This document shows, piece after piece, positions 1 to 9,163 of a DNA stretch of 64,000 bases (position 1 is the stretch's first letter; each line of letters opens with the position of its first letter). The stretch is from Candidatus Poribacteria bacterium (GTDB lineage Bacteria > Poribacteria > WGA-4E > WGA-3G): the NCBI GenBank assembly GCA_022828145.1, contig JAJEJA010000104.1, positions 1-64,000 on the forward strand. The letters run 5' to 3'. Position numbers and translations under genes: made by a program. The notes beneath the pieces were generated by a model, which saw only the letters and a list, made by a program, of their open reading frames with translations, ran no database searches and was not told the origin of the DNA.

Positions 1-1
1 T

Positions 2-334
2 GTTGATTTCCTAATCAACCTATTGAAAACGATAACACCAAACCGGACTGCGCTGTTGCCAAACTATCCGAACCCCTTCAACCCTGAAACGTGGATACCC
101 TATCAGTTATCTCAACCTACAGATGTTACTATTCATATCTACGCTACAAATGGCGATGTGATACGCACATTAGACTTAGGACATCAGACAATAGGATTGT
201 ATCATCATCGTGGCAGTGCAGCCTATTGGGATGGCACAAATGAACTCGGTGAAGTCGTTGCCAGTGGAATCTATTTCTACACACTCACCGCAGGCACATT
301 CACCGCAACTCGTAAGATGGTAATAAGGAAGTAA
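2..334 (+). CDS. C-terminal sorting/FlgD-like module of a secreted protein (5' end outside window)
   Basis: The reading frame is open from the first complete codon at base 2, so the gene begins left of the window; the TTG at 23 is probably not a start. What remains is a C-terminal module of about 90 residues with the signature LPNYPNPFNPETWIPYQL, a beta-rich middle ending in DGTNELGEVVASGIYFYTL, and a basic end (TRKMVIRK). This is the type-IX-secretion-like or FlgD-like C-terminal module found at the end of many exported proteins in Bacteroidetes-like and Poribacteria-like genomes. It closely matches the end of the protein at 9164-10882. The body and function of the parent protein cannot be seen. 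Confidence 0.85.
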   Translation, partial: VDFLINLLKTITPNRTALLPNYPNPFNPETWIPYQLSQPTDVTIHIYATNGDVIRTLDLGHQTIGLYHHRGSAAYWDGTNELGEVVASGIYFYTLTAGTFTATRKMVIRK

Positions 335-342
335 TACCAGTA

Positions 343-1041
343 CTATAACAACGCGTCAGCCAATTCAGTGAAATCGTCCACTACCACATCGGCTTCATAC
401 TGTGTATCCTCATAAGGCATATTATAACGATTCACAAACGCGCCTTTATACCCACATGCCCGTGCCCCCATAATGTCAAACGAATTCGCAGATACCATCA
501 GACACCTATTAACTTCAATGCCGAGTTCACCCGCCGCGCCACGATAGACTGCTGGATGCGGTTTAAACGCACCAAAAGATGTAACCGAAATAACATCATC
601 AAAATCCCACTTGACGCGTTCCTTGACGAGATAATCTAAAAACTCAGGATCGCCATTAGATAACACTACTAACCTGTACTGTTCTTCTAATTGCTGTAAC
701 GCAGGCAGCACTTCAGGAAACGGAGACAAGTATTGCCACCCCTCCATAAATTCCTCTACTGTCTGAGGTGATGCTTCAATCCCGTTTCGTCTCAGTGTAT
801 AATGTAAGGCACGGCGCACGGTTTCCAGATACCCGCTATGTCCGAGCATCATAATCGTATCCTGATACTGTTCGATACGTTGTCTGTAACGCCACTGGTT
901 CCAGAAACCATCCGCTGAAATATCGGTAATACCTCTGGCATTCAACCCTTCATGAATGAAAGGCGTGAGACTACTGCCTAAATCTAAAATCGTACCGAAC
1001 AGATCGAATGTGAGTGCTTTGGTTTCAGCAAAATCTGGCAT
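343..1041 (-). CDS. Haloacid dehalogenase type II-like HAD hydrolase
   Basis: A 232-residue HAD-superfamily hydrolase, probably of the 2-haloacid dehalogenase (type II) branch, which would hydrolyse a halide or phosphate ester through a covalent Asp intermediate. Motif I is TFDLFGTILD close to the N-terminus, motif II is VVLSNGD, the lysine motif is FKPHPAVY, and motif III/IV is MVSANSFDIMGA. The frame is open 31 codons further upstream, but that extension runs into a dispersed repeat; the ATG at 1041 has an AAGGAAT ribosome binding site and puts motif I where the family has it. It is convergent with the preceding gene with only 8 bases between. Substrate unknown. Confidence 0.88.
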   Translation of the reverse strand: MPDFAETKALTFDLFGTILDLGSSLTPFIHEGLNARGITDISADGFWNQWRYRQRIEQYQDTIMMLGHSGYLETVRRALHYTLRRNGIEASPQTVEEFMEGWQYLSPFPEVLPALQQLEEQYRLVVLSNGDPEFLDYLVKERVKWDFDDVISVTSFGAFKPHPAVYRGAAGELGIEVNRCLMVSANSFDIMGARACGYKGAFVNRYNMPYEDTQYEADVVVDDFTELADALL

Positions 1042-1104
1042 TATATATTCCTTAAAAGACACGCAAGTTGAATCTTTATTTACATGTTTTGAATAGTTAC
1101 TCTT

Positions 1105-1191
1105 GTAGGTTGGGTTGAGGAACGAAACCAACATGCAACGATTTTACAAAACCAAAATGTTGGGTTTCACCTGCGGTTCAACCCAACCTAC
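1105..1191. repeat. Inverted pair of the GTAGGTTGGGTT dispersed repeat
   Basis: Two copies of a sequence of the form GTAGGTTGGGTTGA...GAAACCAACAT lie head to head (left copy from 1105, right copy 1157-1191), so the whole block can fold into a long stem. A single copy of the same family lies at 24657-24689 and a variant at 22080-22110. It sits between two minus-strand genes and explains the spurious 5' extension of the HAD gene. Confidence 0.75.
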
Positions 1192-1207
1192 GAGAATCTG
1201 TTAATCT

Positions 1208-2230
1208 TCATAAGGTAACAGTCGTACCTGTTGCCATTGCCTCAAATGCAGCATCAATCACACGCATCTGATTCACACAACTCTCAGGAGAAATACGGTG
1301 AGGTTTTCCTGTATCCAAACACTCACACATGTGTTCAAGTTGTTTCGCAAACTGATTAACAGGTTCAATATCAATCACCTGATGTCCTTCCCTATTCTGT
1401 AGTGCGATTTTAACTTGAGAACCGCTATTGTTCCAAGCAGCATCAATGCGAAGCATACCCCCCAGACCGGTCATTTCTGCATATTGACCACCAGCACAAT
1501 TAAAACCGGTAGAAATCTGTGCGGTTTTTTCATTTGGAAAAACTAACAACAGATAGGAAGCATCATCAACTTCTAATCCTGCCTGAGAAGCCCCCGAGAC
1601 TCTGATCGGTTCAGCCCCGAACATAAACCGCGCATGGTGTATATTGTAGCACGCCAGATCGTAGATACTCCCTCCCCCCTTGGCTTTGTTAAATCGCCAG
1701 TTTGCTTCCGGTTTGCGGGTTTCAGGGCCACCGCCACCACCACCTGTACAGAAGGTACTACGCAACGTCATAAATTCCCCAATCGCACCAGAGTCAACTA
1801 ACTCCTTCGCCTTGATATGCATTGGATGATGGCGAAACTTGAATGCTTCCGCGACGAGAATACCGTTCTCTTGAGCAGCACCGACAAACGCCTCCGCTTC
1901 CGCAGCAGTTGAAGTAAAGGGTTTTTCACACAATATTGCTTTCACGCGTTGAGATTTTGAAATGTGAATACCGACTTCCGCATGAAATGCACCCCATGTG
2001 CAAATAATCGCAATATCCAGATCCTCAGACTCCAACATTTCATCTAATGAAGTATAGCGATTAGCGGGATCAACGTTAAACTGTTCACCGAAATTGTTTA
2101 CAGCACCTTCATGCACATCACAGATTGCAGCCAATTCAGCACATGATATTTGCTGAAGTCCGTTGCCATGGGCGCGGGATATACCACCTGTCCCTACGAT
2201 TCCAACTTGGTAGATTCCATTTATAGGCAT
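1208..2230 (-). CDS. Gfo/Idh/MocA family NAD(P)-dependent oxidoreductase
   Basis: A 340-residue sugar or inositol-type dehydrogenase. The N-terminus has the Rossmann dinucleotide loop VGIVGTGGISRAH, followed by the acidic ICDVHE segment and the family hallmark CEKPFTST around residue 105, where the Lys is catalytic. The C-terminal half is the usual alpha/beta substrate domain, with the RFNKAKGGGSIYDLACYNIH segment that carries the active-site Asp and His. Length is normal for the family. The neighbours (haloacid dehalogenase, sulfotransferase) do not identify the substrate. Confidence 0.9.
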   Translation of the reverse strand: MPINGIYQVGIVGTGGISRAHGNGLQQISCAELAAICDVHEGAVNNFGEQFNVDPANRYTSLDEMLESEDLDIAIICTWGAFHAEVGIHISKSQRVKAILCEKPFTSTAAEAEAFVGAAQENGILVAEAFKFRHHPMHIKAKELVDSGAIGEFMTLRSTFCTGGGGGGPETRKPEANWRFNKAKGGGSIYDLACYNIHHARFMFGAEPIRVSGASQAGLEVDDASYLLLVFPNEKTAQISTGFNCAGGQYAEMTGLGGMLRIDAAWNNSGSQVKIALQNREGHQVIDIEPVNQFAKQLEHMCECLDTGKPHRISPESCVNQMRVIDAAFEAMATGTTVTL

Positions 2231-2251
2231 AATAGTTCCTCACTGGTGGAT

Positions 2252-2350
2252 AGTCCAAACTAAACTTGTGGATATATGTAATAGTCGGGAATCGGAGTTC
2301 CCTCCTACCAGAAGCAGCCCAATTGGTAGGAGCGATCTCCGAATCGCGAC
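2252..2350. repeat. Palindromic repeat family A (GTCGGGAATCGGAG), copy 1
   Basis: Two imperfectly inverted arms, GTCGGGAATCGGAGTTCC... and ...GATCTCCGAATCGCGAC, flank a short variable centre. Bases 2252-2264 match the left terminal repeat of the larger element at 24528-24642 (AGTCCAAACTAAA against AGTCCAGACTAAA), but no right terminal repeat is visible here, so this looks like a decayed copy. Other core copies are at 9069-9134, 17830-17892 and 24559-24622. Confidence 0.8.
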
Positions 2351-2397
2351 CTTTACCCGAACAATTAGAATGATCTATCTATTGGTTTTCTTCATAG

Positions 2398-3135
2398 TTA
2401 ATCTGCTGATAATGAATACCCGTTTTCAACGATCGCATCACGTAAAAACGCGAAAGGAAGAGCATCCGGTTCTTCAACCCTTTTCCATCGTTCAACCGCT
2501 TCTGGTCTTACGATGATTCGACCTAACGACATATCTAAAAATGCTTCCAGTCGTTTAAGCGTTTGTTCCTGATTTAGCACAAAATCTTCAAAACGTACCT
2601 GGATAACATGTTTCGGTTTAGGTGTCGCTTTCATCAATTGATACTGGTAGTACCACGAAATCGCGCGACGTTCGTAAATATCATCTGTCTGTGTATAATC
2701 AATACCGAAGTCGCGCAAGTTATCTGTTTTATGACTTCCCAAAATACAGTCTCTGGGATCGCGTATCCAATGAATAAAACGGGTTTCGGGAAACATCCGC
2801 GTTATCCAGGGATATACCAGTGTCGTCTCTGGAATCTTCCACCCTCTATACGTGTCTGATGCCCGCAGCACATCAGACAAGTATGTATTGATCAGCCGTT
2901 CAAAATCCGGATCAATCGGCATAGTAAAGATCGGTTCAAAATTCCATGATAATCCACCCTTCCATGTGACATATTTTGCCAACACTCTACATGCATCATA
3001 CATATCATGCGGTGGAATCTTATCGCCTGAAGGATTCAACTGACTCCCCATATATACACCGCTAGCATAGAGCGTATGCGATATAGCACGTGTCCCAGAG
3101 TGACCACGACCAATCACTGTAATTAAATTTTGCAT
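2398..3135 (-). CDS. Sulfotransferase family protein
   Basis: A 245-residue PAPS-dependent sulfotransferase, predicted to move a sulfuryl group onto a hydroxyl of a small molecule or glycan. The N-terminal VIGRGHSGTRAIS is the 5'-phosphosulfate-binding loop, and FIHWIRDPRDCILGSH around residue 125-140 is the 3'-phosphate-binding segment with the expected Arg-Asp-Pro-Arg. Length is at the short end of the family. The start at 3135 has only a weak ribosome binding site. A plus-strand reading frame inside it is a shadow. Acceptor unknown. Confidence 0.85.
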   Translation of the reverse strand: MQNLITVIGRGHSGTRAISHTLYASGVYMGSQLNPSGDKIPPHDMYDACRVLAKYVTWKGGLSWNFEPIFTMPIDPDFERLINTYLSDVLRASDTYRGWKIPETTLVYPWITRMFPETRFIHWIRDPRDCILGSHKTDNLRDFGIDYTQTDDIYERRAISWYYQYQLMKATPKPKHVIQVRFEDFVLNQEQTLKRLEAFLDMSLGRIIVRPEAVERWKRVEEPDALPFAFLRDAIVENGYSLSAD

Positions 3136-3374
3136 AGTATATCTTGCTATAGAATTGACTTGCTAATTTTAAAATAATAATTGATAATAGTTACGACAAT
3201 TCATCTTGTTGGACAGACGCTACCTTTGAATGTGTAGTGCAACCAAACGTGGAATTGTCCAGATTTCCCATTTTATCAGAAAACGTATAGAATAGAAAGT
3301 TTTTTTTGCAGAGGACACCAAATGTCATACTAAACGCTTAGGAGAATTGGTGTCACAAAAGAAAGGAAGTTTAC

Positions 3375-4529
3375 ATGTATAGATTGATTTCAACATTTTG
3401 TTTGAGTTTGTTAGTATTAACATCAATTGGATGTGATAATGTCAAGAGCGTATTAACCCCAAAACCCGAACCTACGATTAAAATTGGATTTGTCGTTGCG
3501 GGTGAGAGAGTGTCCTATCCGAACGGTGCTGAATTGGCTGTCACAGAGATAAATCAGCAAGGCGGACTTTTCGGTATGCAGGTTGAATTGATCGGTCACA
3601 TCAATTCAGAAGCAATTCAGGACGTATCTGTTCAGCTTGCTGAGGAATTGATCGTTGAGGATGGCGTTGTCGCGCTGATCGGACCGAACCGTTCATCACA
3701 CGCCGCTGTGGTCGGTCCAGTTGCACAAGAACACGGCATACCGATGGTCACAACAACAGCAACGAATCCAAATGTAACCCAGGCAGGCGATTTCGTCTTT
3801 ATGGCATCCTTTACGGATAGTTTCCAGGGTGCTGTGATGGCAAATTTCGCTAAAAACGAGCTCGGCATTACGACTGCTGCCGTCCTTACCCGAAAGGGCG
3901 ACCTTTACACTGAAGGCATATCCGAATTCTTCGCAACTAATATGGACAGTCTCGGAGCGGATGTGGTAGCACATGAATTTTTCGACGTAGGAACCGAGGA
4001 TTTCTCCGAGCAGCTAACAAAAATCGCTGAAATGAAGCCTGATGCCCTCTTCACAGCCGGATATGTCCAAGACATCGCCTATGTCACTGAACAGGCACGC
4101 GCTATGCCAATGACAAATGCCGCAGGCGAACCTACAATCTTTCTCGGGGCAGACACTTGGGATAGTACATTACTGTTCATGGATGAAAATGCTAAAATTG
4201 AAGGGAGTTACTTTAGCGGGCACTTTTCACCTGATACAGATGAACCGAACGCACGCGCTTTTGTAGATACTTACGAAACTACATATCAAGCAACACCTAC
4301 GGGTGGCGTTGCTGTCAGCTATGATGCTGTGAAATTAGTTATTGAGGCGATACAACGCGCAGGAAGTTTGGAACCTGAAGCAATACGGGACCAACTCGCT
4401 GCAACTAAAGATTATGTCGGCGCAACACGAATTTCTATGTTTAACGAGAATCGACAACCCACAAAAAGTGCAGTGATCTTTACTATCAAAGACGGTGAAA
4501 AACAGTTCTATCAACAGATAGACCCTTAA
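3375..4529 (+). CDS. ABC transporter solute-binding lipoprotein, Leu/Ile/Val-binding type
   Basis: A 384-residue periplasmic-binding-protein type 1 of the branched-chain amino acid receptor family. The N-terminus is a lipoprotein signal with a Cys at residue 20 (VLTSIGC), so it should be membrane-anchored outside the cytoplasm. The first lobe starts at KIGFVVAGERVSYPNGAELAV, and IGPNRSSHAAVVGPVAQEHGIPMVTTTATNP is the typical ligand-lobe segment. A GGAAG ribosome binding site precedes the ATG. No permease or ATPase gene lies nearby, so it is either an orphan receptor or its transporter is elsewhere. The Ldh gene follows after 23 bases and is probably co-transcribed. Confidence 0.9.
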   Translation: MYRLISTFCLSLLVLTSIGCDNVKSVLTPKPEPTIKIGFVVAGERVSYPNGAELAVTEINQQGGLFGMQVELIGHINSEAIQDVSVQLAEELIVEDGVVALIGPNRSSHAAVVGPVAQEHGIPMVTTTATNPNVTQAGDFVFMASFTDSFQGAVMANFAKNELGITTAAVLTRKGDLYTEGISEFFATNMDSLGADVVAHEFFDVGTEDFSEQLTKIAEMKPDALFTAGYVQDIAYVTEQARAMPMTNAAGEPTIFLGADTWDSTLLFMDENAKIEGSYFSGHFSPDTDEPNARAFVDTYETTYQATPTGGVAVSYDAVKLVIEAIQRAGSLEPEAIRDQLAATKDYVGATRISMFNENRQPTKSAVIFTIKDGEKQFYQQIDP

Positions 4530-4552
4530 TCCTTGTAGGGACGGAGAAAAAC

Positions 4553-5560
4553 ATGAACAAACCACCAGAAACGTTCATCAACGTTGACGAAGAACGACTT
4601 CTCAACTTCAGCACCATCTGTTTTGAAAAAGCAGGTATCACACACGAACACGCTGCACTCATCAGCAGATTACTTGTGAACTCTGATTTACGCGGTGTTC
4701 GAAGCCACGGCACACGAACACTCAGCGGATACTGCGGTGGATTCGAAAACGGCAGCCTTAATCCTGAGCCAAACATCCAAGTTATGCATGAAACACCGAC
4801 TGCTGTCGTGCTAAATGGAGACGGAACACTCGGATACCTGCCGATGGTACGTGCCACAGAACATGCAATCGCTAAAGCGAAAGAGGTCGGTATCGGTATG
4901 GGACTCGTCCGTTATATCGGACACTACGGTTCCGCAGGGCACTACGCACGCCTCTGTAACGAAGCGGGTTGTATCGGTTTTTCCGTACAAGGTTACCAGA
5001 ATCATGGCAATGCCAGTGGTCAGGATCCAAAACCGCAACTTGGCTACTACGGCAATCCTCCTATCTGTTTCGCGATACCGGCAGCCGATGAACCACCAGT
5101 CGTGCTTGATGCAGCAACATGCATAATGGCGGACTATCAACGCGGTCCTGAATATGATGAACTGCTCTCGTTTATCCCTGCAGCATTCTTCAAAAGTATC
5201 GGATATACCGCAGTCGCCTGTTTACTCGGCGGTGCTTTAACCGGTTTTACTGAACCAGCACCGGAAGAGACAGCAAACTGGAGTGGGGCAAAACGACACG
5301 GCGGCATGGTACTCGCTATACATATTGAATCCATCGTGCCACCCGAACTTTTCCACGCTGAAGTTGACCGAATGGTCCGTGACATCCGAGAGACATACCA
5401 ACCGATGCCAGGTACAGATAAAGCGCTGCTACCCGGTGCAATTGAAGAGGAGCGAACCGCACTACATCGTCGTGAAGGTATACGATACGGCGAAATGGAG
5501 CAAGCATCCGCACGCGCAGTAAGTGAACGGCTCAACGTGCCGCTGCCGTGGGATGAATAG
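4553..5560 (+). CDS. Ldh/MDH2 family oxidoreductase (malate/L-lactate dehydrogenase-like), copy 1
   Basis: A 335-residue member of the NAD(P)H-dependent malate/L-lactate/ureidoglycolate dehydrogenase family (PF02615). Recognisable elements are DLRGVRSHGTRTL with the conserved His near residue 48, a GHYGSAGHYARL segment near residue 124, and the PPVVLDAAT strand near residue 183. The stretch after this is short: the usual glycine-rich lid with a GGxKGxGL motif is replaced by a segment around IPAAFFKSIGYTAVACLLGG. The paralogue at 12346 shows the same shortening, so the two form a divergent subfamily. It follows the solute-binding protein closely with a GGAG site before the ATG. Confidence 0.85.
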   Translation: MNKPPETFINVDEERLLNFSTICFEKAGITHEHAALISRLLVNSDLRGVRSHGTRTLSGYCGGFENGSLNPEPNIQVMHETPTAVVLNGDGTLGYLPMVRATEHAIAKAKEVGIGMGLVRYIGHYGSAGHYARLCNEAGCIGFSVQGYQNHGNASGQDPKPQLGYYGNPPICFAIPAADEPPVVLDAATCIMADYQRGPEYDELLSFIPAAFFKSIGYTAVACLLGGALTGFTEPAPEETANWSGAKRHGGMVLAIHIESIVPPELFHAEVDRMVRDIRETYQPMPGTDKALLPGAIEEERTALHRREGIRYGEMEQASARAVSERLNVPLPWDE

Positions 5561-5607
5561 CCCTACAGAGCATTTACGGCAGTATTCAATCGTTAGAATG
5601 AAATGAC

Positions 5608-5636
5608 TTGACACAAACGCTAAAACTTCTTAGAAT
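5608..5636 (+). promoter_or_regulatory. Sigma-70-type promoter for the isomerase gene
   Basis: TTGACA at 5608-5613 and TAGAAT at 5631-5636 are separated by 17 bases. This lies 26 bases upstream of the ATG at 5663, in the only gap of the 3.4-8 kb gene run, so the isomerase and the gene after it probably have their own transcript. Confidence 0.65.
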
Positions 5637-5662
5637 CATTAAAAAATGGTTATGGAGATATT

Positions 5663-6472
5663 ATGAAACTTGCAATATGTAATGAAATGTTTGAAGATTG
5701 GAAGATAGAAGATGTGTTTAGTTATGCTGTAGAACTCGGATATGATGCGGTTGAAATCGCGCCGTTCACTTTGGCAGAATCGGTTTTAGATATCAGTGAA
5801 TCAGAGCGGACACGGATCCGAAATGCTGCTGCGGATGCCAAGATTGAAATCGCTGGGCTCCACTGGCTACTCGTCTCACCACCGGGACTCTATATCAACC
5901 ATCCAGATGCAGAAATCCGTGATGAAACACGCGACTACTTGTTGGCATTAATTGATCTATGTGGTGACTTGGATGGTAAAATACTGGTATTCGGTTCCCC
6001 GCAGCAGCGGAACGTTATGGATCCGCTCTCCTTTGAAGAGGCCTGGAATTATGCAGAAGAGACCTTCACTGCAGGTGCGGAACTTGCCGGTGAAAGAGGT
6101 GTAACGCTTTGTATGGAACCGTTGTCCAGCGATCAGACGAACTTCATTACACATCCAGATAATGCGGTAGAAATGGTGAATGCTGTAAACCATTCCAACT
6201 TCCAAATGATATTGGATGTCTGTAGTACGGCAAAAGAAGGTTTGGATATGCCGACTCAGATTCGCAACTGTGCTAAACACGTTGCACATTTCCACTCCAA
6301 TGACGATAACGGTTACCTCCCCGGTTCTGGTAACGTTGATTACCCGCCAATCATTGAAGCATTACAAGAGATTGATTATCAAGGCTATCTCTCGACGGAA
6401 GTATTCGATTTCAAACCTGATCCCAAGACGATCGCCAAACAGAGTATTGATTATTTGAATTCCTTATTATGA
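5663..6472 (+). CDS. Sugar phosphate isomerase/epimerase (xylose-isomerase-like TIM barrel)
   Basis: A 269-residue TIM-barrel protein of the AP_endonuc_2 family, which contains sugar isomerases and epimerases such as hydroxypyruvate isomerase, tagatose epimerase and inosose dehydratase. Metal-binding positions are suggested by Glu in VTLCMEPLSSDQTNF, Asp in MILDVCS, His in VAHFHSND and the late Glu in YLSTEVFDF. It has a GGAGAT site seven bases before the ATG. The next gene overlaps its stop codon as ATGA, so the two are translationally coupled. Confidence 0.85.
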   Translation: MKLAICNEMFEDWKIEDVFSYAVELGYDAVEIAPFTLAESVLDISESERTRIRNAAADAKIEIAGLHWLLVSPPGLYINHPDAEIRDETRDYLLALIDLCGDLDGKILVFGSPQQRNVMDPLSFEEAWNYAEETFTAGAELAGERGVTLCMEPLSSDQTNFITHPDNAVEMVNAVNHSNFQMILDVCSTAKEGLDMPTQIRNCAKHVAHFHSNDDNGYLPGSGNVDYPPIIEALQEIDYQGYLSTEVFDFKPDPKTIAKQSIDYLNSLL

Positions 6473-8064
6473 AATCTGAATTGCAAACGTGCTATAACGC
6501 ATATAATAAACTTAGATCAGAAATGGGTCGTTGGCTCAAACAGAGTATGATGCTTGATCCACCCGGACCAAACCGAGGTGGCGAAGATGAGGCAAACTAT
6601 GCTCTTGCCTGGTTTCCGCACTTTCTCATCACTGGTGATCCAAATGTTCTAAAACATTTTGACGCGCTCAAAGCGGCACTTATGGATTGGGTGGAACGGG
6701 ATTGTCTACATGGCTATGAAGCGAAAGCGGAAGCACACCACGGAACGGAACCGTTTCTACTTTTCCTGCCACGTTACATCGGATTAATGCCTGACGATAC
6801 CGAAGCGGTTTCTCTGTTAACTGATGCTGCTGAACATATCGGGAATTGGGTAGAGGACATTCCAGCTTGGTATGACTACGCTCGGGATACTTTTGTTGGA
6901 TATAATATAGGCACGAAATATGTTGAGAACGATGAGAACAGTACTTATGAACTTGCAGAGCATTTCCGGTTTATTCATATTGCCCTTGCTGCGTATCGGG
7001 TTACGGGTGAACAAAGATACGTTGAATGGGGGTTACGATACGGACGAAAACGTGCTGAACGGCTATTAGCTGCCCCAGATCCAATGCCGCTGCTGTGGGA
7101 TTTGAACGGAGATGGACTTAGCGAAGCAGATGTTGATGCGAAAAACCTCCATCATCTGGTTGCCAGTTCCCATCATATACGAGGTGATCCGCTCTCGGGT
7201 ATTGAGAACCTACTCGCTTCTGGTGCAATCTACGTCTTGGGTGATCTATATCATCTATCAGGAGAAGAAATCTATCAATCTGCTGCAAAACGTATCGTTG
7301 AACCGCTCCTTACATCGCTAACCGATCCGTACAACGATCCTGCTGCTGCAGCAATCAGTTATTATCGTTGGACTTTTAACGATACAGGTTATGACGATGT
7401 AATAACTGATGTTTTGCAGGAACTACCATCTACTTCACCCGATTTGTTGGCACTTGTTTTTCCTCAAGAAACTCGCCGCAGGGAGCCTGGGGTGGGGAAA
7501 AGGGCAGATATGGCATATTGGGGTGAATGGTCAGATGACGGTTCGGTGAAGCCGATACAAGAACCTTCAACGGCAACATTAACCTTGGCATATCAGGTGA
7601 CAGGGGACATCAGGTATGCTGTCAGAGCATTACGCAACGCATTCATTCGCTTGAATATGGCGAGGCGTGTCTTACGCGGGGGTAGGGAACACGCGGATAT
7701 GGGTGGAGCGGTATGTTCTGTCGCTGCAGGTCACGGACGGAATTGGGGTCAAGGGGCAGTAACTGCTTGTTACGGACCGCTTCTTCTTGGTACTCGTGAA
7801 ATCTTGGGTAAAGTCACGCCGCTTATAGCGTTCAGAAATGAAAACGGGAAAGGTTCAATACCTTCTACGTTGTTCTCTTTGGTGAGACCCCTTATTGCCA
7901 CAGATGTTACCGCTGAGGTGACCTTTTATAATAGCGGAGATTTACCCATCAAATTTGCTTGGAAGTTACATAGCGATGTTGATGTATTAGAGAAAAAGAG
8001 TAAAGAACCGGTATGGTATGAGGAAACACTCGCGCCGCAAGAAATCCGAAAGCGGATACTGTAA
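6469..8064 (+). CDS. Unknown 531-residue protein, possibly an (alpha/alpha) barrel
   Basis: I do not recognise a named family. The protein is soluble, without a signal peptide, rich in Trp/Tyr/His and built of helical segments with periodic aromatic motifs (ANYALAWFPHFLITGD, AWYDYARDTFVGYN, FRFIHIALAAYRVTGEQRYVEW). This pattern is typical of the (alpha/alpha)6 toroid seen in unsaturated-glucuronyl hydrolases, heparinase-like lyases and epimerases. The C-terminal 60 residues look like a separate beta domain. Start and stop overlap the isomerase gene by four bases (ATGA), so it probably acts on the same sugar pathway. A carbohydrate-active role is inference from fold pattern and context. Confidence 0.75.
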   Translation: MKSELQTCYNAYNKLRSEMGRWLKQSMMLDPPGPNRGGEDEANYALAWFPHFLITGDPNVLKHFDALKAALMDWVERDCLHGYEAKAEAHHGTEPFLLFLPRYIGLMPDDTEAVSLLTDAAEHIGNWVEDIPAWYDYARDTFVGYNIGTKYVENDENSTYELAEHFRFIHIALAAYRVTGEQRYVEWGLRYGRKRAERLLAAPDPMPLLWDLNGDGLSEADVDAKNLHHLVASSHHIRGDPLSGIENLLASGAIYVLGDLYHLSGEEIYQSAAKRIVEPLLTSLTDPYNDPAAAAISYYRWTFNDTGYDDVITDVLQELPSTSPDLLALVFPQETRRREPGVGKRADMAYWGEWSDDGSVKPIQEPSTATLTLAYQVTGDIRYAVRALRNAFIRLNMARRVLRGGREHADMGGAVCSVAAGHGRNWGQGAVTACYGPLLLGTREILGKVTPLIAFRNENGKGSIPSTLFSLVRPLIATDVTAEVTFYNSGDLPIKFAWKLHSDVDVLEKKSKEPVWYEETLAPQEIRKRIL

Positions 8065-8086
8065 GACATCGTTAAGGTAAAACTGA

Positions 8087-8890
8087 TTATTCATCAAAAT
8101 TCTGAGCGACCAGAACCAGATCCAGTATATTTACCTCTCCATCTCTGTTGACATCTGCCAGCGTATTTTCTTTACCGAAGTGAGTACCGACGAATACAAG
8201 ATCTAAAATATTGATGTTCCCATCCCTATTAACATCATAGAGTAGGTTTGAACTTATTAATTCATAAACAATATCTTGACTATTTTCAAATTTAACAGGT
8301 CCGAAATCCGGTGCGAGCCATTGGTATGAGGTAGCCGGGGTTATGCCGCCAGCTGAGATGCTCCGTGTGCGTAGTCTAATTTTCAGGCAGTCTTCGAATG
8401 TGCCTACTGGTGTCACTACATCTTCTACATCAATGACTTCATTAGTGCTAATAAATGTGAAAGGACCGACGATATTGAGTTCTGATTCAGCGGTAATTTG
8501 CCATGTGTCTCCGAGTGTTAATGACGTTGGATAAAACAGTTGTGGAGGATATAGCAATGCGGTTGCTACCCCAAAGATGTCATCAATTTCTACAACATAT
8601 TTATATACATAAATTCCTTCTTCGTTGATATCAACAAATATTTCTTGTGCCATTGCTACATCAGTTCCCAAGGTTTCTGTCACAGTTTTTATTACCAGAA
8701 GTTCAATATCGTTGATGGTTTCATCTGATGTTTCAATAGTGTATGTGATTCGTTCAGCTTTGTCCTGACTGTCCAGTACCCATGTGTTGCCAATCTCTGT
8801 TGGGAAATAGTTTTGTGCTATCGTCGTGCTATTGAAGTTAAAGATAAGCATGACAGCAAAAAGAAGCGCGAATGTGACATTCTTTACCAT
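8087..8890 (-). CDS. Secreted protein with N-terminal GNxWVL module and C-terminal dockerin
   Basis: A 267-residue exported protein. Residues 1-25 form a signal peptide ending at TIAQ. A module of about 180 residues begins with NYFPTEIGNTWVL and ends near YQWLAPDFGPVKFENSQ; the two proteins encoded upstream share it. The C-terminus is a type I dockerin: two calcium-loop repeats, DVNRDGNINILDLVFVG and DVNRDGEVNILDLVLVA, which normally dock onto a cohesin partner. The ATG at 8890 has an AAGGAA site. No cohesin gene is in the window. The function of the shared module is unknown. Confidence 0.85.
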   Translation of the reverse strand: MVKNVTFALLFAVMLIFNFNSTTIAQNYFPTEIGNTWVLDSQDKAERITYTIETSDETINDIELLVIKTVTETLGTDVAMAQEIFVDINEEGIYVYKYVVEIDDIFGVATALLYPPQLFYPTSLTLGDTWQITAESELNIVGPFTFISTNEVIDVEDVVTPVGTFEDCLKIRLRTRSISAGGITPATSYQWLAPDFGPVKFENSQDIVYELISSNLLYDVNRDGNINILDLVFVGTHFGKENTLADVNRDGEVNILDLVLVAQNFDE

Positions 8891-9068
8891 TTTCTGTTCC
8901 TTATGTATAATTAGGTATATGCTGCATCAAAAGGAAAACGTCTTGATTCCGGGATTGCAGGACAATCAAGTAGGTGATTGCTTCGTGCATCAAGACGTTT
9001 TCCAGAAATAGATTTCAGATCATTCTACTTTAGTGCTTCGTCAAGTGCTAATTGATGGACTTGATAGA

Positions 9069-9134
9069 GTCGGGAATCGGAGTTCCCTCCTACCATAAGC
9101 AACTCAACGGTAGAAGCGATCTCCGAATCGCGAC
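9069..9134. repeat. Palindromic repeat family A, copy 2
   Basis: Core copy with left arm GTCGGGAATCGGAG from 9069 and right arm ending CCGAATCGCGAC at 9134, between two paralogous secreted-protein genes. No terminal AGTCC repeats are visible here. The rest of the gap 8891-9163 holds no gene. Confidence 0.8.
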
Positions 9135-9163
9135 CTACAATAATATGTTAACAAAGCATTAGG

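Noticed and set aside
2-334. A true type IX secretion system in this organism
   Set aside because: The C-terminal modules resemble sorting domains, but no T9SS component (porU, porV, sov and so on) is in the window, so only the module is claimed.
2268-2516. Plus-strand frame of 82 codons
   Set aside because: It starts in repeat family A and overlaps the 3' end of the sulfotransferase gene antisense.
3696-3974. Minus-strand frames inside the solute-binding protein gene, and similar shadows inside other genes
   Set aside because: They lie antisense to clearly recognised genes, have no homology signature and no ribosome binding sites.
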